Below, in pieces: positions 17,440 through 24,564 of a stretch of DNA of 47,682 nt (the first letter of the stretch is position 1; every line of letters starts with the position of its first letter). Made by a program: the position numbers and the translations under genes. The notes beneath the pieces are model-generated. The model had not been told where the DNA came from. It saw only the letters and a program-made list of their open reading frames with translations, and ran no database searches. Source of the stretch: CANHEE01 sp043777755 (GTDB lineage Bacteria > Bacteroidota > Bacteroidia > Chitinophagales > Saprospiraceae); the NCBI GenBank assembly GCA_043777755.1, contig JAYWHK010000282.1:1-47682 (forward strand), given 5' to 3'.

Positions 17440-17575
17440 CATAATTCTGCACGCAGATTTACACAGATGATGCTCCGCATCACTCACGGATTTTCGCTGA
17501 TTTTTCATGTAAGAAATCCGTGAGTGAAATCAATTCATTGATTTTATCTGCGAAAATCCGTGTGCGAAAATGCGC
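17440..17575. repeat. Imperfect inverted repeat of CACGGATTTTCGC words
   Basis: Segments CACTCACGGATTTTCGCTGAT and its inverse (ATCTGCGAAAATCCGTGTGCG) face each other around AAATCCGTGAGTG. A small GATGC-TCC-GCATC hairpin lies in the left half. The element occupies the gap between the amylase promoter and the toxin-antitoxin pair, where I see no ORF. Confidence 0.6.
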
Positions 17576-17576
17576 T

Positions 17577-17660
17577 TGTATGGATTGAGTGCGGAAGAGA
17601 TAGGGATATAGAAGGAAAATAACAAAAGCCGCTTTGCAGTAGATGCGAAGCGGCTTTTGT
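17577..17660 (-). repeat. Repeat element copy C (partial) with hairpin terminator
   Basis: The hairpin at 17622-17660 (ACAAAAGCCGCTT with its inverse) begins 4 bp after the HigA-like stop. It is followed on the minus strand by about 45 bp that match element A (a TGTATGGATTGAGTGCGGAA segment is identical in A and C). The element lacks the outer 40 bp of copies A and B. The hairpin should act as terminator of the toxin-antitoxin operon. Confidence 0.8.
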
Positions 17661-17664
17661 TTTG

Positions 17665-17991
17665 TTAGGCTAATTCCAATATTTCTCCATTCATAGAAAC
17701 ATTAAAATGCACTTCAACGGCGAGTGCTTTGAATATTCGTAATATGGTAGAGATTCTTGCGCTATTGGCACTGTTTTCTAATTTAGAGATTTGAGCTTTT
17801 TGCACGCCTACTAATGCGCCTAATTCGGCTTGTGTTAATTGACGTTCTATACGAGCTTTTTTTATCACTTCTCCTACAAGTTCCATTTGTAACTCATACT
17901 CATATTTTTCTCTTTTGACTGAGCCAAGCTCCCCAATGAAGCGATTTTTTACTTCTTCTAAAGAATATGTTTTAACTGCCATTTTATTCAT
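17665..17991 (-). CDS. higA: XRE-family antitoxin, HigA-like
   Basis: The 108-residue protein has a helix-turn-helix at about residues 45-100 (RQLTQAELGALVGVQKAQIS, SKLENS). A short N-terminal part (residues 1-40) is likely to contact the toxin. Genes of this kind lie downstream of HigB/Gp49-type toxins; the product neutralises the toxin and represses the operon. It starts 3 bp after the toxin stop, so the pair is translationally coupled. The start could also be the Met at residue 4. It is followed at once by the repeated hairpin (copy C). Confidence 0.85.
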   Translation of the reverse strand: MNKMAVKTYSLEEVKNRFIGELGSVKREKYEYELQMELVGEVIKKARIERQLTQAELGALVGVQKAQISKLENSANSARISTILRIFKALAVEVHFNVSMNGEILELA

Positions 17992-17994
17992 AAT

Positions 17995-18327
17995 TTATTG
18001 ATTGTCAAAATATTGATTCATTAGATTTTCGGCTCTATCAATATCTTTTGGTGGTAATTTATCTGTTTTCTTTATCAAACCATGCGTTGAAACAACTAAC
18101 ACTTCTTGTTTATCTCGTTTATCCCAAAATGCTAAAAGACGATATTGAGCATTAGCATATTTTGTTCTGAACTCCCAAATGTCATTTGTTAATTTTTTAA
18201 ATAACTTTGGGTCATTAGATTGTTCTGCTTTGTCAATGTTATAAATTATTTTATCTCTTGTCTTTTCGTCAAGCATCTCTAAAAAATCAATCGCATCATC
18301 TAAAAAAACGGTTTTAAATTTTCTCAT
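17995..18327 (-). CDS. higB: RelE/HigB-type toxin (Gp49-like mRNA interferase family)
   Basis: The protein of about 110 residues starts MRKFKTVF and contains KLFKKLTNDIWEFRTKYANAQ, then YRLLAFWD and VSTHGLIKKTDKLP. These are the core of the phage-derived Gp49-like/HigB family, whose members cleave mRNA on the ribosome. I chose the ATG at 18327 over the upstream TTG at 18348, because the -7 box TATCTTTG covers 18346-18353 and the TTG lies inside the promoter. Toxin-first gene order is the HigBA arrangement. The pair is flanked by repeat elements C and A. Confidence 0.85.
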   Translation of the reverse strand: MRKFKTVFLDDAIDFLEMLDEKTRDKIIYNIDKAEQSNDPKLFKKLTNDIWEFRTKYANAQYRLLAFWDKRDKQEVLVVSTHGLIKKTDKLPPKDIDRAENLMNQYFDNQ

Positions 18328-18345
18328 TTTGCATAAATTTACGGA

Positions 18346-18353
18346 CAAAGATA
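18346..18353 (-). promoter_or_regulatory. -7 box of the toxin-antitoxin operon
   Basis: TATCTTTG on the minus strand fits TAnnTTTG. It ends 18 bp before the toxin ATG, giving a very short leader, and excludes the upstream TTG start. Confidence 0.65.
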
Positions 18354-18387
18354 ATAAAGGTTTCTATATTTGGAAACTTTTATCAAA

Positions 18388-18513
18388 AAAATCCTACACT
18401 TAAAATCTCTTGGCGGCGACACTATGGCTGTATGGATTGAGTGCGGAAGAGGTAGCGATAGTAGAAGGGAAATAACAAAAGCCGCTTTGCATCTACTGCA
18501 AAGCGGCTTTTGT
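18388..18513 (-). repeat. Repeat element copy A with hairpin terminator
   Basis: This is about 125 bp in which the hairpin (18475-18513) lies right at the stop codon of the 65-residue gene. It is followed on the minus strand by a tail containing TATCGCTACCTCTTCC and GTGTCGCCGCCA. The tail matches copy B (19284-19399) over most of its length, with a gap of about 10 bp, and copy C over 45 bp. The far end lies about 35 bp from the toxin promoter box. Confidence 0.8.
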
Positions 18514-18710
18514 TACGCCACTTCGAGCATAAGTTCCTCTTTTTTTAGTTGCTGTAATACTTGGCGTAATTCTTTGAGCCTTGGCTCATACTGAAGTACA
18601 GCAAAAGCCAATATTTTATCGTCTGGAAAATCAAGCATGAACTGTTTTCCATTTTTAATCAAGTCTTCTAAGTCTTTGATTTCTGCTTCTAATCTATTAA
18701 TTTTAATCAT
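18513..18710 (-). CDS. Small coiled-coil protein paired with a nucleotidyltransferase
   Basis: The 65-residue protein is almost wholly helical and charged. Heptad-like leucines at residues 7-20 and 45-60 (RLEAEIKDLEDLI and RLKELRQVLQQLKKEEL) suggest two helices that could pair as a coiled coil. Its ATG overlaps the end of the upstream nucleotidyltransferase gene by 8 bp, so the two are translated together. I do not recognise a named family. Size, overlap and order would suit an antitoxin or an accessory subunit of the nucleotidyltransferase; that role is inference. Its stop codon touches the repeated hairpin of element A. Confidence 0.7.
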   Translation of the reverse strand: MIKINRLEAEIKDLEDLIKNGKQFMLDFPDDKILAFAVLQYEPRLKELRQVLQQLKKEELMLEVA

Positions 18711-19191
18711 TTTTTGAATAATTTAGTTGAATTAATCCTTTTTCTTCCTTGTTTCTATCATGAGAAAACCAATCTTTCCAATATTGAACAGAATCTCGTG
18801 TGTAAGCATACCTTGAATCTCTAACGTCATAAACAGGAATCAAGTAACTGTCTATATTATAATTTTGTTTTGAGTAACCTTTCGTAGTGAATTTTTGTAA
18901 TATATCAATTCTAAGATTCAACTGCTCTGTAATCTCAACCAAAGTAACAACATCAATATCATTTGGGCTGATTTTATTGGTCACAAAACTACCTCCAATC
19001 CAATGAACAAACTCTGGTGTAAATTCCGAACTAAAATCTTTAACAAAATCCACATACAACTCATACAAAATACCTCTTGCAATGGAATATTCAAATTGCA
19101 TTACAAAAAACTGTCTAAAATCTTCAAAACTGATAATTGATATTTCATAAGGCACTAAATTTCCGTGTTTATCAAATGAAAGTGATGACAT
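18703..19191 (-). CDS. Predicted nucleotidyltransferase (DUF6932-like)
   Basis: The 162-residue protein has the minimal nucleotidyltransferase motif: GGS at residues 66-68 followed by ND-I-D with D78 and D80 (HWIGGSFVTNKISPNDIDVV). A hydrophobic run TLVEI that could hold the third acidic residue follows. An N-terminal helical segment precedes it (FEDFRQFFVMQFE). I relate it to DUF6932 proteins, which are stand-alone nucleotidyltransferase-like genes in accessory DNA; the name is from memory and should be checked. It overlaps a small coiled-coil gene and lies between repeat elements A and B, next to a toxin-antitoxin operon. The target is unknown. Confidence 0.7.
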   Translation of the reverse strand: MSSLSFDKHGNLVPYEISIISFEDFRQFFVMQFEYSIARGILYELYVDFVKDFSSEFTPEFVHWIGGSFVTNKISPNDIDVVTLVEITEQLNLRIDILQKFTTKGYSKQNYNIDSYLIPVYDVRDSRYAYTRDSVQYWKDWFSHDRNKEEKGLIQLNYSKND

Positions 19192-19283
19192 AAATCTATT
19201 TTTACAACAAAAGTACGTTTATTTATTTATTTTTGCAAATTATTCTTATCTTTTTCATTAAAAACCTTACTTCAGAAAAGTAA

Positions 19284-19399
19284 AACTCCTGCACTGAAAA
19301 ATCTACTGGCGGCGATACTATGGCTTTGGAGGAAGAGATAGATATAGTGGAAGGGAAATAACAAAAGCCGCTTTGCAGTAGATGCGAAGCGGCTTTTGT
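19284..19399 (-). repeat. Repeat element copy B with hairpin terminator
   Basis: The hairpin at 19361-19399 lies 26 bp after the stop of the LytTR regulator. The tail matches copy A (TGGCGGCGATACTATGGCT on the plus strand versus TGGCGGCGACACTATGGCT), with a deletion of about 10 bp. The element ends about 95 bp before the start of the nucleotidyltransferase gene. Confidence 0.8.
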
Positions 19400-19425
19400 T
19401 ACGCTACTTAAAAGATTCATCTGCA

Positions 19426-20121
19426 CTACTTAAACATTTTTTTTAATGCTATTGCGCTTCTTTCTGACAAGACTGTTTCGTAACCGTTTTTAAGTTTTAC
19501 TTGAAATTCGCCATTTTTTTCATTCATTGTTTCAATATAATTGAGGTTAATTAATTCTTGACGATTGGCTCTGAAAAAAATAGATTCGGGCAAACGCTCT
19601 TCTAATTTTTTCAAAGATTGGTACAACAACGAACTGTGCTGCCCAAAATGAAATTTGGAATAATTGCCAACTGAACTGATGTGTGAGATTTCATCGTAAT
19701 TGACAAAATAATGTTTTGAGCCAGTTTTTAAAAATATCTTTTCAGAATTATCGCTTTTTTTATTGATAATCAGCTCATTGCGTATTTTTTCTATTGTTTT
19801 GTCTAAGCGTTTTTGAGAAATAGGCTTTAATAAATAATCAAAGGCATTTTCTTCAAAAGCCTTTACCGCAAAATCATCATAAGCGGTAACAAATATTATT
19901 TTTGGTAAAAAATTAAGTTTTTCCAGTAAGTCAAAACCCGAGCCGCCTGGCATCTGAATATCCAAAAAAACAACATCTGGCTGTAATTCTTCTATTTTCT
20001 CGACGGCAGCCGAAACAATCGCCGCTTCTCCAACAATTTCAATATCGTCGTAAGTACTCAGAAGACGTTGCATTGTTGAGCGAGCAAGTCTTTCATCATC
20101 GCAAATAAAGGTTTTTATCAT
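19426..20121 (-). CDS. LytTR-family response regulator
   Basis: The 231-residue protein has a receiver domain (residues 1-120) with acidic residues D8/D9, the phospho-acceptor D54 in VFLDIQMPG and a conserved K near 108. A LytTR DNA-binding domain follows (residues 130-231) with HISSVGNYSKF and FFRANRQELINLNYIE. Such regulators pair with LytS-like histidine kinases to control transcription. No kinase gene is next to it; the nearest gene upstream, 50 bp away across an inverted repeat, is an ABC exporter. Targets cannot be inferred. Confidence 0.9.
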   Translation of the reverse strand: MIKTFICDDERLARSTMQRLLSTYDDIEIVGEAAIVSAAVEKIEELQPDVVFLDIQMPGGSGFDLLEKLNFLPKIIFVTAYDDFAVKAFEENAFDYLLKPISQKRLDKTIEKIRNELIINKKSDNSEKIFLKTGSKHYFVNYDEISHISSVGNYSKFHFGQHSSLLYQSLKKLEERLPESIFFRANRQELINLNYIETMNEKNGEFQVKLKNGYETVLSERSAIALKKMFK

Positions 20122-20124
20122 AAT

Positions 20125-20192
20125 TCTAAGTAGTCGTTAGTCGCAAGTCAATAAGTCGTTAGTCTTTTAACTTACAGACTTACGACTACTTG
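20125..20192. repeat. Inverted short-word repeat between regulator and ABC exporter genes
   Basis: AAGTAGTCGTTAGTCGCAAG and its near-inverse (GACTTACGACTACTT) form a hairpin built from AGTC words, of the same kind as at 3186-3322. Its right part overlaps the last codons of the ABC exporter gene, whose stop is at 20172. It may attenuate transcription from the exporter gene into the regulator gene. Confidence 0.65.
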
Positions 20193-21962
20193 TGTATCTT
20201 GTTGTCGTTCAAACAGTTCTGAGTAATAGCCGCCGTTTTTGAGGAGTTCATCGTGCGTGCCTTCTTCGGCTATTTTACCATTGTCCAAGACAATAATTTT
20301 GTCAAATTGCAACATTCCATAAATGCGATGCGTAATGACAATTGAGGTTTTATCGCTCATGTTTTGGTTCAAAAAACCAACAATTGTTTGCTCCGTAGCG
20401 GTATCAACCGCTGAAAGACAATCGTCTAAAATCAAAATATCAGGCTTTTTTATCAAAGCCCGAGCAATAGAAATGCGTTGTTTTTGTCCGCCAGAAAGCG
20501 TAACACCTCGCTCTCCAACAACCGTTTTGAAGCCATCAGAAAGCCCTAATATTTCATCGTGAATCGCAGCGTATCGAGCATAATTTTCAACTTCTTCTTG
20601 CGATGCGTCAGGTTTTCCAAAAGCAATATTTTTAGAAACCGTATCAGAAAAAAGAAAAACATCTTGTGGAACATAGCCAATTTTTTGACGTAAATTCGCC
20701 AAATCTAATTGCTTTATATTTTTTCCATCAAGTAAAATTTCTCCTTCCGAAACATCATACATTCTCAAAATCAAGTCAGCAATTGTCGTTTTTCCAGAAC
20801 CTGTACGACCAATAATTGCCAATTTTTGCCCAGCTTTTACAGTAAAACTAACATTTTCTATACCAACGATTCCTGTATCTGGATACGTAAAACTAACATT
20901 TTTAAAAGTTATATCTCCTTGATAATCAATTACTTCTTTTTTAGAGTTAGCAATTTCTGGCTCAGTTTTCAAAAATTCATTGATGCGTTTTTGCGATGCT
21001 GACGCTTGCTGCACCAACGATGCAATCCAACCAATCGAACTCACGGGCCAAGTGAGCATACTGATATAAATGACAAACTCTGCAATATTTCCAGGCGTTA
21101 CTTTTCCAGCCGCCACTTGAATACCTCCGACATAAATCACAATCAGCGTACTCAATCCAATCAAAAAAACCATTGTTGGAAAAAACGCTGCATCAATCCT
21201 TGACAATTGCATTGATTTTTGCTTAAAAGATTCACTTTCATCACAAAAATGTTGAATCGTCGCTTTTTCTTGCGTATAAGATTTTATGACTCGAATCCCA
21301 GAATAGGCTTCTTGCGCAATTGAGGTCAATTTCGAGAGCTGCTGTTGAATAACAGTACTTCTTTTATTGATTAAATCCGATACGTAATAGATTGATATTG
21401 AAAGGATTGGAAGCGGAATCAAGCTGTAAATTGCCAACTCAAAATTCACGCTAAACATGGCATAAATCGTTTGCGTAAAAAGCGTAACCAAGTTGATTCC
21501 GTAGAGCATCGTCGGGCCTAAATACATACGTACTTTTGCGACATCTTCGGTACTTCTCGACATCAAATCGCCCGTATTGTTTCTTTTGTAAAAAGCCTGA
21601 GTGAGTTTTTCGTAATGCGCAAAAATTTCTTCACGAAGGTCGTTTTCAATCAAACGAGACATAACGATAATCGTCTGTCGCATAAAATACATAAACAGAC
21701 CCATCATAAGCGAACACAACAAGACAATACCACCGAAACGCATCACTTGCCAATTCAAATTTGCTTTGTGCGCATCTATATCTGCCTGATTTTGAAGCGT
21801 TTGTGTATTGTTCAGCTCCAAAACAACTAAATCCATCGCATCACGAATATACTGTGGTTGCAATATCCGAAACCAATTCGACACTGCCACAAACACAATT
21901 CCACCAATAAAATGCCACTTGTATTTATAAAAATATTTATTTAAATAGGCTAATTCTTTCAT
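20172..21962 (-). CDS. ABC exporter, fused permease and ATPase (MsbA-like)
   Basis: The 596-residue half-transporter has six membrane segments in residues 15-310 and an ATPase domain after about residue 345. The Walker A motif is GRTGSGKTT (about 383-391), the Q-loop is followed by the signature LSGGQKQR (about 487) and Walker B is ILILDD (about 511-516). The H-loop is THR. Members of this class flip lipids or export drugs and peptides as dimers. The substrate is unknown and MsbA is only one possibility. Its C-terminus is extended by a few residues from the short-word repeat. It follows the DUF4159 gene by 21 bp. Confidence 0.88.
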   Translation of the reverse strand: MKELAYLNKYFYKYKWHFIGGIVFVAVSNWFRILQPQYIRDAMDLVVLELNNTQTLQNQADIDAHKANLNWQVMRFGGIVLLCSLMMGLFMYFMRQTIIVMSRLIENDLREEIFAHYEKLTQAFYKRNNTGDLMSRSTEDVAKVRMYLGPTMLYGINLVTLFTQTIYAMFSVNFELAIYSLIPLPILSISIYYVSDLINKRSTVIQQQLSKLTSIAQEAYSGIRVIKSYTQEKATIQHFCDESESFKQKSMQLSRIDAAFFPTMVFLIGLSTLIVIYVGGIQVAAGKVTPGNIAEFVIYISMLTWPVSSIGWIASLVQQASASQKRINEFLKTEPEIANSKKEVIDYQGDITFKNVSFTYPDTGIVGIENVSFTVKAGQKLAIIGRTGSGKTTIADLILRMYDVSEGEILLDGKNIKQLDLANLRQKIGYVPQDVFLFSDTVSKNIAFGKPDASQEEVENYARYAAIHDEILGLSDGFKTVVGERGVTLSGGQKQRISIARALIKKPDILILDDCLSAVDTATEQTIVGFLNQNMSDKTSIVITHRIYGMLQFDKIIVLDNGKIAEEGTHDELLKNGGYYSELFERQQDTQVVVSL

Positions 21963-21983
21963 TTTTTTAACGTGTTACTACAA

Positions 21984-22634
21984 TCACTGCTGAAACGCAA
22001 ATTGCAAAATATTTGCGCCCATTCTCAACGATTGCTGACGCACTTCTTCGCTGTCTTTGTGAACTTCGGGACTTTCCCAGCCGTCTGAAATATTGCTTTC
22101 AGCGGCATAAATCAAACACAATCTATTTTGGTTAAAAACACCATACGTTTTTGGTGCTTTGCTATCGTGTTCGTGAACTTTTGGAATTCCTTTTGAAAAA
22201 TTATATTTTTGATGAAAAACAGGATGCTCAAAAGGCAATTCTTGTAGCGCATTTTCTGGAAAAACCTTTTTTAAAGCCACTTTTATGTAAGGATCCATAC
22301 CAAAATCGTCATCTACAAAAACAAAGCCACCTGCCAAACAATAATTGCGCAGATTGGTCGCTTCATCGTCATTTAACACAACATTTCCATGTCCTGTCAT
22401 AAACAAAAATGGATAGTTGAAAATTTCTGCACTTCCGACTTCAATCGTTGCATAGTCGGCATCAATATTTGTCCCTAACTCTCGGTTAGAAAATTTTACG
22501 ATGTTTTGCAAAGCGTCCACAACCGCATACCAATCGCCACCACCACGGTATTTGAGCAATGCGATTTTCATTTTTCCTTGCGAAAAAACAATATTTGAAC
22601 TTAAAAGGAGTAAAAATAAGAGTATTTTTTTCAT
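21984..22634 (-). CDS. DUF4159-family exported protein
   Basis: The 216-residue protein has a signal peptide (MKKILLFLLLLSSNIVFSQG). The following domain contains KIALLKYRGGGDWYAV, FLFMTGHG, FVFVDDDFG and LPFEHPVF, which I recognise as DUF4159. The fold resembles a glutamine-amidotransferase-like or ThuA-like alpha/beta domain. DUF4159 proteins in Bacteroidota often accompany MoxR/BatA-type genes, but none is present here. It is predicted to be periplasmic. It is only 8 bp behind the LysE gene and 21 bp ahead of the ABC exporter, implying one operon. Confidence 0.8.
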   Translation of the reverse strand: MKKILLFLLLLSSNIVFSQGKMKIALLKYRGGGDWYAVVDALQNIVKFSNRELGTNIDADYATIEVGSAEIFNYPFLFMTGHGNVVLNDDEATNLRNYCLAGGFVFVDDDFGMDPYIKVALKKVFPENALQELPFEHPVFHQKYNFSKGIPKVHEHDSKAPKTYGVFNQNRLCLIYAAESNISDGWESPEVHKDSEEVRQQSLRMGANILQFAFQQ

Positions 22635-22642
22635 TTTTTTAT

Positions 22643-23278
22643 TTATTTTGCTTTTGTTAGAGCCATTTTAATTGCCATATAAGTTAGAACGCTCGCCATA
22701 AACCATTTTTGAACTTTCAACCACTTGGGGTTTTCTGAAAAAAATGATGATATTTTAGAAGCCACCAATACAATGATTAAATTAATAGAAAAACTAACCG
22801 TCATTTGTATAAATCCCAACTGCAAACTTTGTCTAAGAATTGAGCCGTATTCAGGCTTTATAAATTGAGGAAAAAACGACAAATAAAACACTGCAATTTT
22901 AGGATTTAAAGCACTTGTTAAAAACCCAATACTAAATAATTTACTTGGTTTGTCAATTTCTAATTTATTTTGATTTTCAAAAACATTTGTTGAATTTGGT
23001 TTAATCGCTTGATATGCCAAATACAAAAGGTATAAAACACCCAAAGTTTTGAGCAATGTATAAGCAAATGGAACAGCAAATAAAACAGCTGTAAGTCCAA
23101 AAGAAACCATTATAATGTGAAAAAAGAAGCCAAATACAATACCTGCAAGCGAAATTACGCCCGCTTTTCGCCCTTGTGTAATGGAACGTGAGATGAGGTA
23201 AATCATATTAGGGCCTGGACTAATCACCAGCAAAAATGCTGCTAAAATAAACAGAATCAGTTCGTTGCTCGGTATCAT
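22643..23278 (-). CDS. LysE/RhtB-family amino-acid exporter
   Basis: The 211-residue membrane protein has about six helices. The N-terminal signature SPGPNMIYLISRSITQGRKAG (residues 20-40) is typical of RhtB-type translocators. The family exports amino acids such as homoserine, threonine or leucine; the substrate here is unknown. The gene leads a run of minus-strand genes (LysE, DUF4159, ABC exporter). Just upstream lies a truncated porP copy. Confidence 0.88.
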   Translation of the reverse strand: MIPSNELILFILAAFLLVISPGPNMIYLISRSITQGRKAGVISLAGIVFGFFFHIIMVSFGLTAVLFAVPFAYTLLKTLGVLYLLYLAYQAIKPNSTNVFENQNKLEIDKPSKLFSIGFLTSALNPKIAVFYLSFFPQFIKPEYGSILRQSLQLGFIQMTVSFSINLIIVLVASKISSFFSENPKWLKVQKWFMASVLTYMAIKMALTKAK

Positions 23279-23286
23279 TAATTTTT

Positions 23287-23497
23287 TATTTTAAAATTTA
23301 GGACATAAAATCGCATCATTTTCGTAATTACCCAAATAACCCAACGTCACTTCAAAAGCACTGTTTCTTCCTTGTGTTTGAAACAACAAACGTGGCGAAA
23401 TCTGCGTCCGTAAACCCGTAGGGATTTGCGCATTGATGTGCGCAGTATATTTTCTACGCAAAACACTTATTCCGCCTTTTTTTAGGCGAAACTTCAT
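23287..23497 (-). pseudogene. Truncated second copy of a PorP/SprF gene
   Basis: The frame encodes the C-terminal part of the PorP-like protein at 24565-25608. GISVLRRKYTAHINAQIPTG is followed by LLFQTQG and then directly by SAFEVTLGYLGNYEN and the same stop. The 5' two-thirds is missing, and an internal 222-bp segment is lost in frame. The deletion lies exactly between two AAAGCACT (plus-strand) direct repeats that the intact gene carries at 24629 and 24851. Most differences between the copies are third-position changes, so the copy diverged while still functional. The Rpn gene lies between the two copies. Confidence 0.85.
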
Positions 23498-23517
23498 AGA
23501 TCTGTTCTTCTACGATT

Positions 23518-24414
23518 CTATTTTTTCTTTTTGATTATTTCATTTACTTTAGCTTCTGGAATATTTAAAGATTTGGATATTAATGTAATTGACGCTCCGT
23601 TTTCGTAAAAACCTATTACAGCTTCAATTTCTTTCTCCTCTTTTCCTTTTTTTAGAGCATTATCAATTAATTCTTGTGCATCAGCCATTTTTGTATGTTG
23701 TTCGCTTGCTTTATCTCTCAAATCTTTAAGATATTGTTCGTATTTAACCAATTCTTTACCTGTCAGTTTCATGTGGTCTAGTTTTTCCTTTGCTTCGGAT
23801 AATCCCTGAGCAGTAAAACCATCTTTTACTTCACTATTTTTGAAAAAGTAAATCCATTCATCTAAACGGTCATTTATTCTATTCCTAAACTTACTTACTT
23901 TGATTAAGTAATATTCTGGAAAGATTTCATGTACATCCTTTCTATCATAAAGTTCTATTTGCCTTTCTGATAAATTTAAAACATCACCTTTGTGAACTCC
24001 TTTAAATATATTTTTACCATGATAAACATAATCTTTGCCTTGCCCGAGGTCAAAGTAAGCGATTGTTATGGAAATCACTTTCTTTACTGATGCGAATGCT
24101 TCTCCTTCTTTAATATGTTCAGTTATAGCTTTGGCTGTTCCAAACAATATCCTATGAAAATAATCATACTCTTTACTATTTTGAACTTCAATAATAACCA
24201 ATTCATTTTTACTATTTTGCACCAAAATATCTACTCGATTATGTTTATCATCGTCAGTTTTTTTGTTACTTTCGCTGTCTAATATTTGTTTAACAGTTAT
24301 TTGTTCATTGAGCAATACAGAAAGGAAGCCTTCTAATACATCAAAGTTGGCTTTATCTCGAAGCAATTTTTTCATTGCCCAGTCAAATCGTATGAGTTTT
24401 TTACCTTTATTCAT
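23518..24414 (-). CDS. Rpn-family PD-(D/E)XK nuclease (recombination-promoting/transposase-like)
   Basis: The protein of about 298 residues starts MNKGKKLIRFDWAMKKLLRDK and has the nuclease core VDILVQ...LVIIEVQ with the acidic and E-x-Q residues of the PD-(D/E)XK fold. The PF12784-like middle contains YFHRILFGTAKAITEHI and KVISITI. The C-terminus is a helical segment with a small helix-turn-helix-like part (ASITLISKSLNIPEAKVNEI). Rpn nucleases promote RecA-independent recombination in E. coli. I chose the ATG at 24414 rather than 24471, because the TAAATTTG box (24420-24427) lies just in front of it. The gene is inserted between two porP copies. Confidence 0.83.
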   Translation of the reverse strand: MNKGKKLIRFDWAMKKLLRDKANFDVLEGFLSVLLNEQITVKQILDSESNKKTDDDKHNRVDILVQNSKNELVIIEVQNSKEYDYFHRILFGTAKAITEHIKEGEAFASVKKVISITIAYFDLGQGKDYVYHGKNIFKGVHKGDVLNLSERQIELYDRKDVHEIFPEYYLIKVSKFRNRINDRLDEWIYFFKNSEVKDGFTAQGLSEAKEKLDHMKLTGKELVKYEQYLKDLRDKASEQHTKMADAQELIDNALKKGKEEKEIEAVIGFYENGASITLISKSLNIPEAKVNEIIKKKK

Positions 24415-24419
24415 ATTGA

Positions 24420-24427
24420 CAAATTTA
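24420..24427 (-). promoter_or_regulatory. -7 box of the Rpn gene
   Basis: TAAATTTG on the minus strand ends 5 bp before the ATG, so the message would be leaderless or nearly so. Confidence 0.55.
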
Positions 24428-24472
24428 CAATAAATATCTGAAACAAAAAAATTATTTATTAAACTCAACACA

Positions 24473-24520
24473 TAAGTAGTTGGGCTAAAATAAACATGGT
24501 TATTTCTTTACGCCTGCTTA
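24473..24520. mobile_element. 48-bp palindromic element, copy 2
   Basis: It matches 10011-10058 at 43 of 48 bases, with the same TAAGTAG start and a CTGCTTA end. It lies between the Rpn gene and the 3' end of intact porP, on the boundary of the inserted segment. Confidence 0.6.
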
Positions 24521-24564
24521 GATACCGTTACAACCAAACTGTATTCTGATAATTTCGTTTTATT

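Noticed and set aside
18370..18594. Plus-strand open frame of 74 codons across repeat element A
   Set aside because: It runs through the hairpin and the coding sequence of the 65-residue gene on the other strand. The part shared with the frame at 19223-19426 comes only from the palindrome, not from protein conservation.
17577..19399. Integron with attC sites
   Set aside because: Only copy C shows an RYYYAAC-like core and no copy shows a matching GTTRRRY end. No tyrosine integrase gene is in the window. I keep only the weaker statement that cassettes are bounded by a repeated element.
19223..19426. Minus-strand open frame of 67 codons across repeat element B
   Set aside because: The frame is made of the hairpin and its tail. 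The similar peptide in element A is read on the opposite strand, which a palindrome gives by chance.
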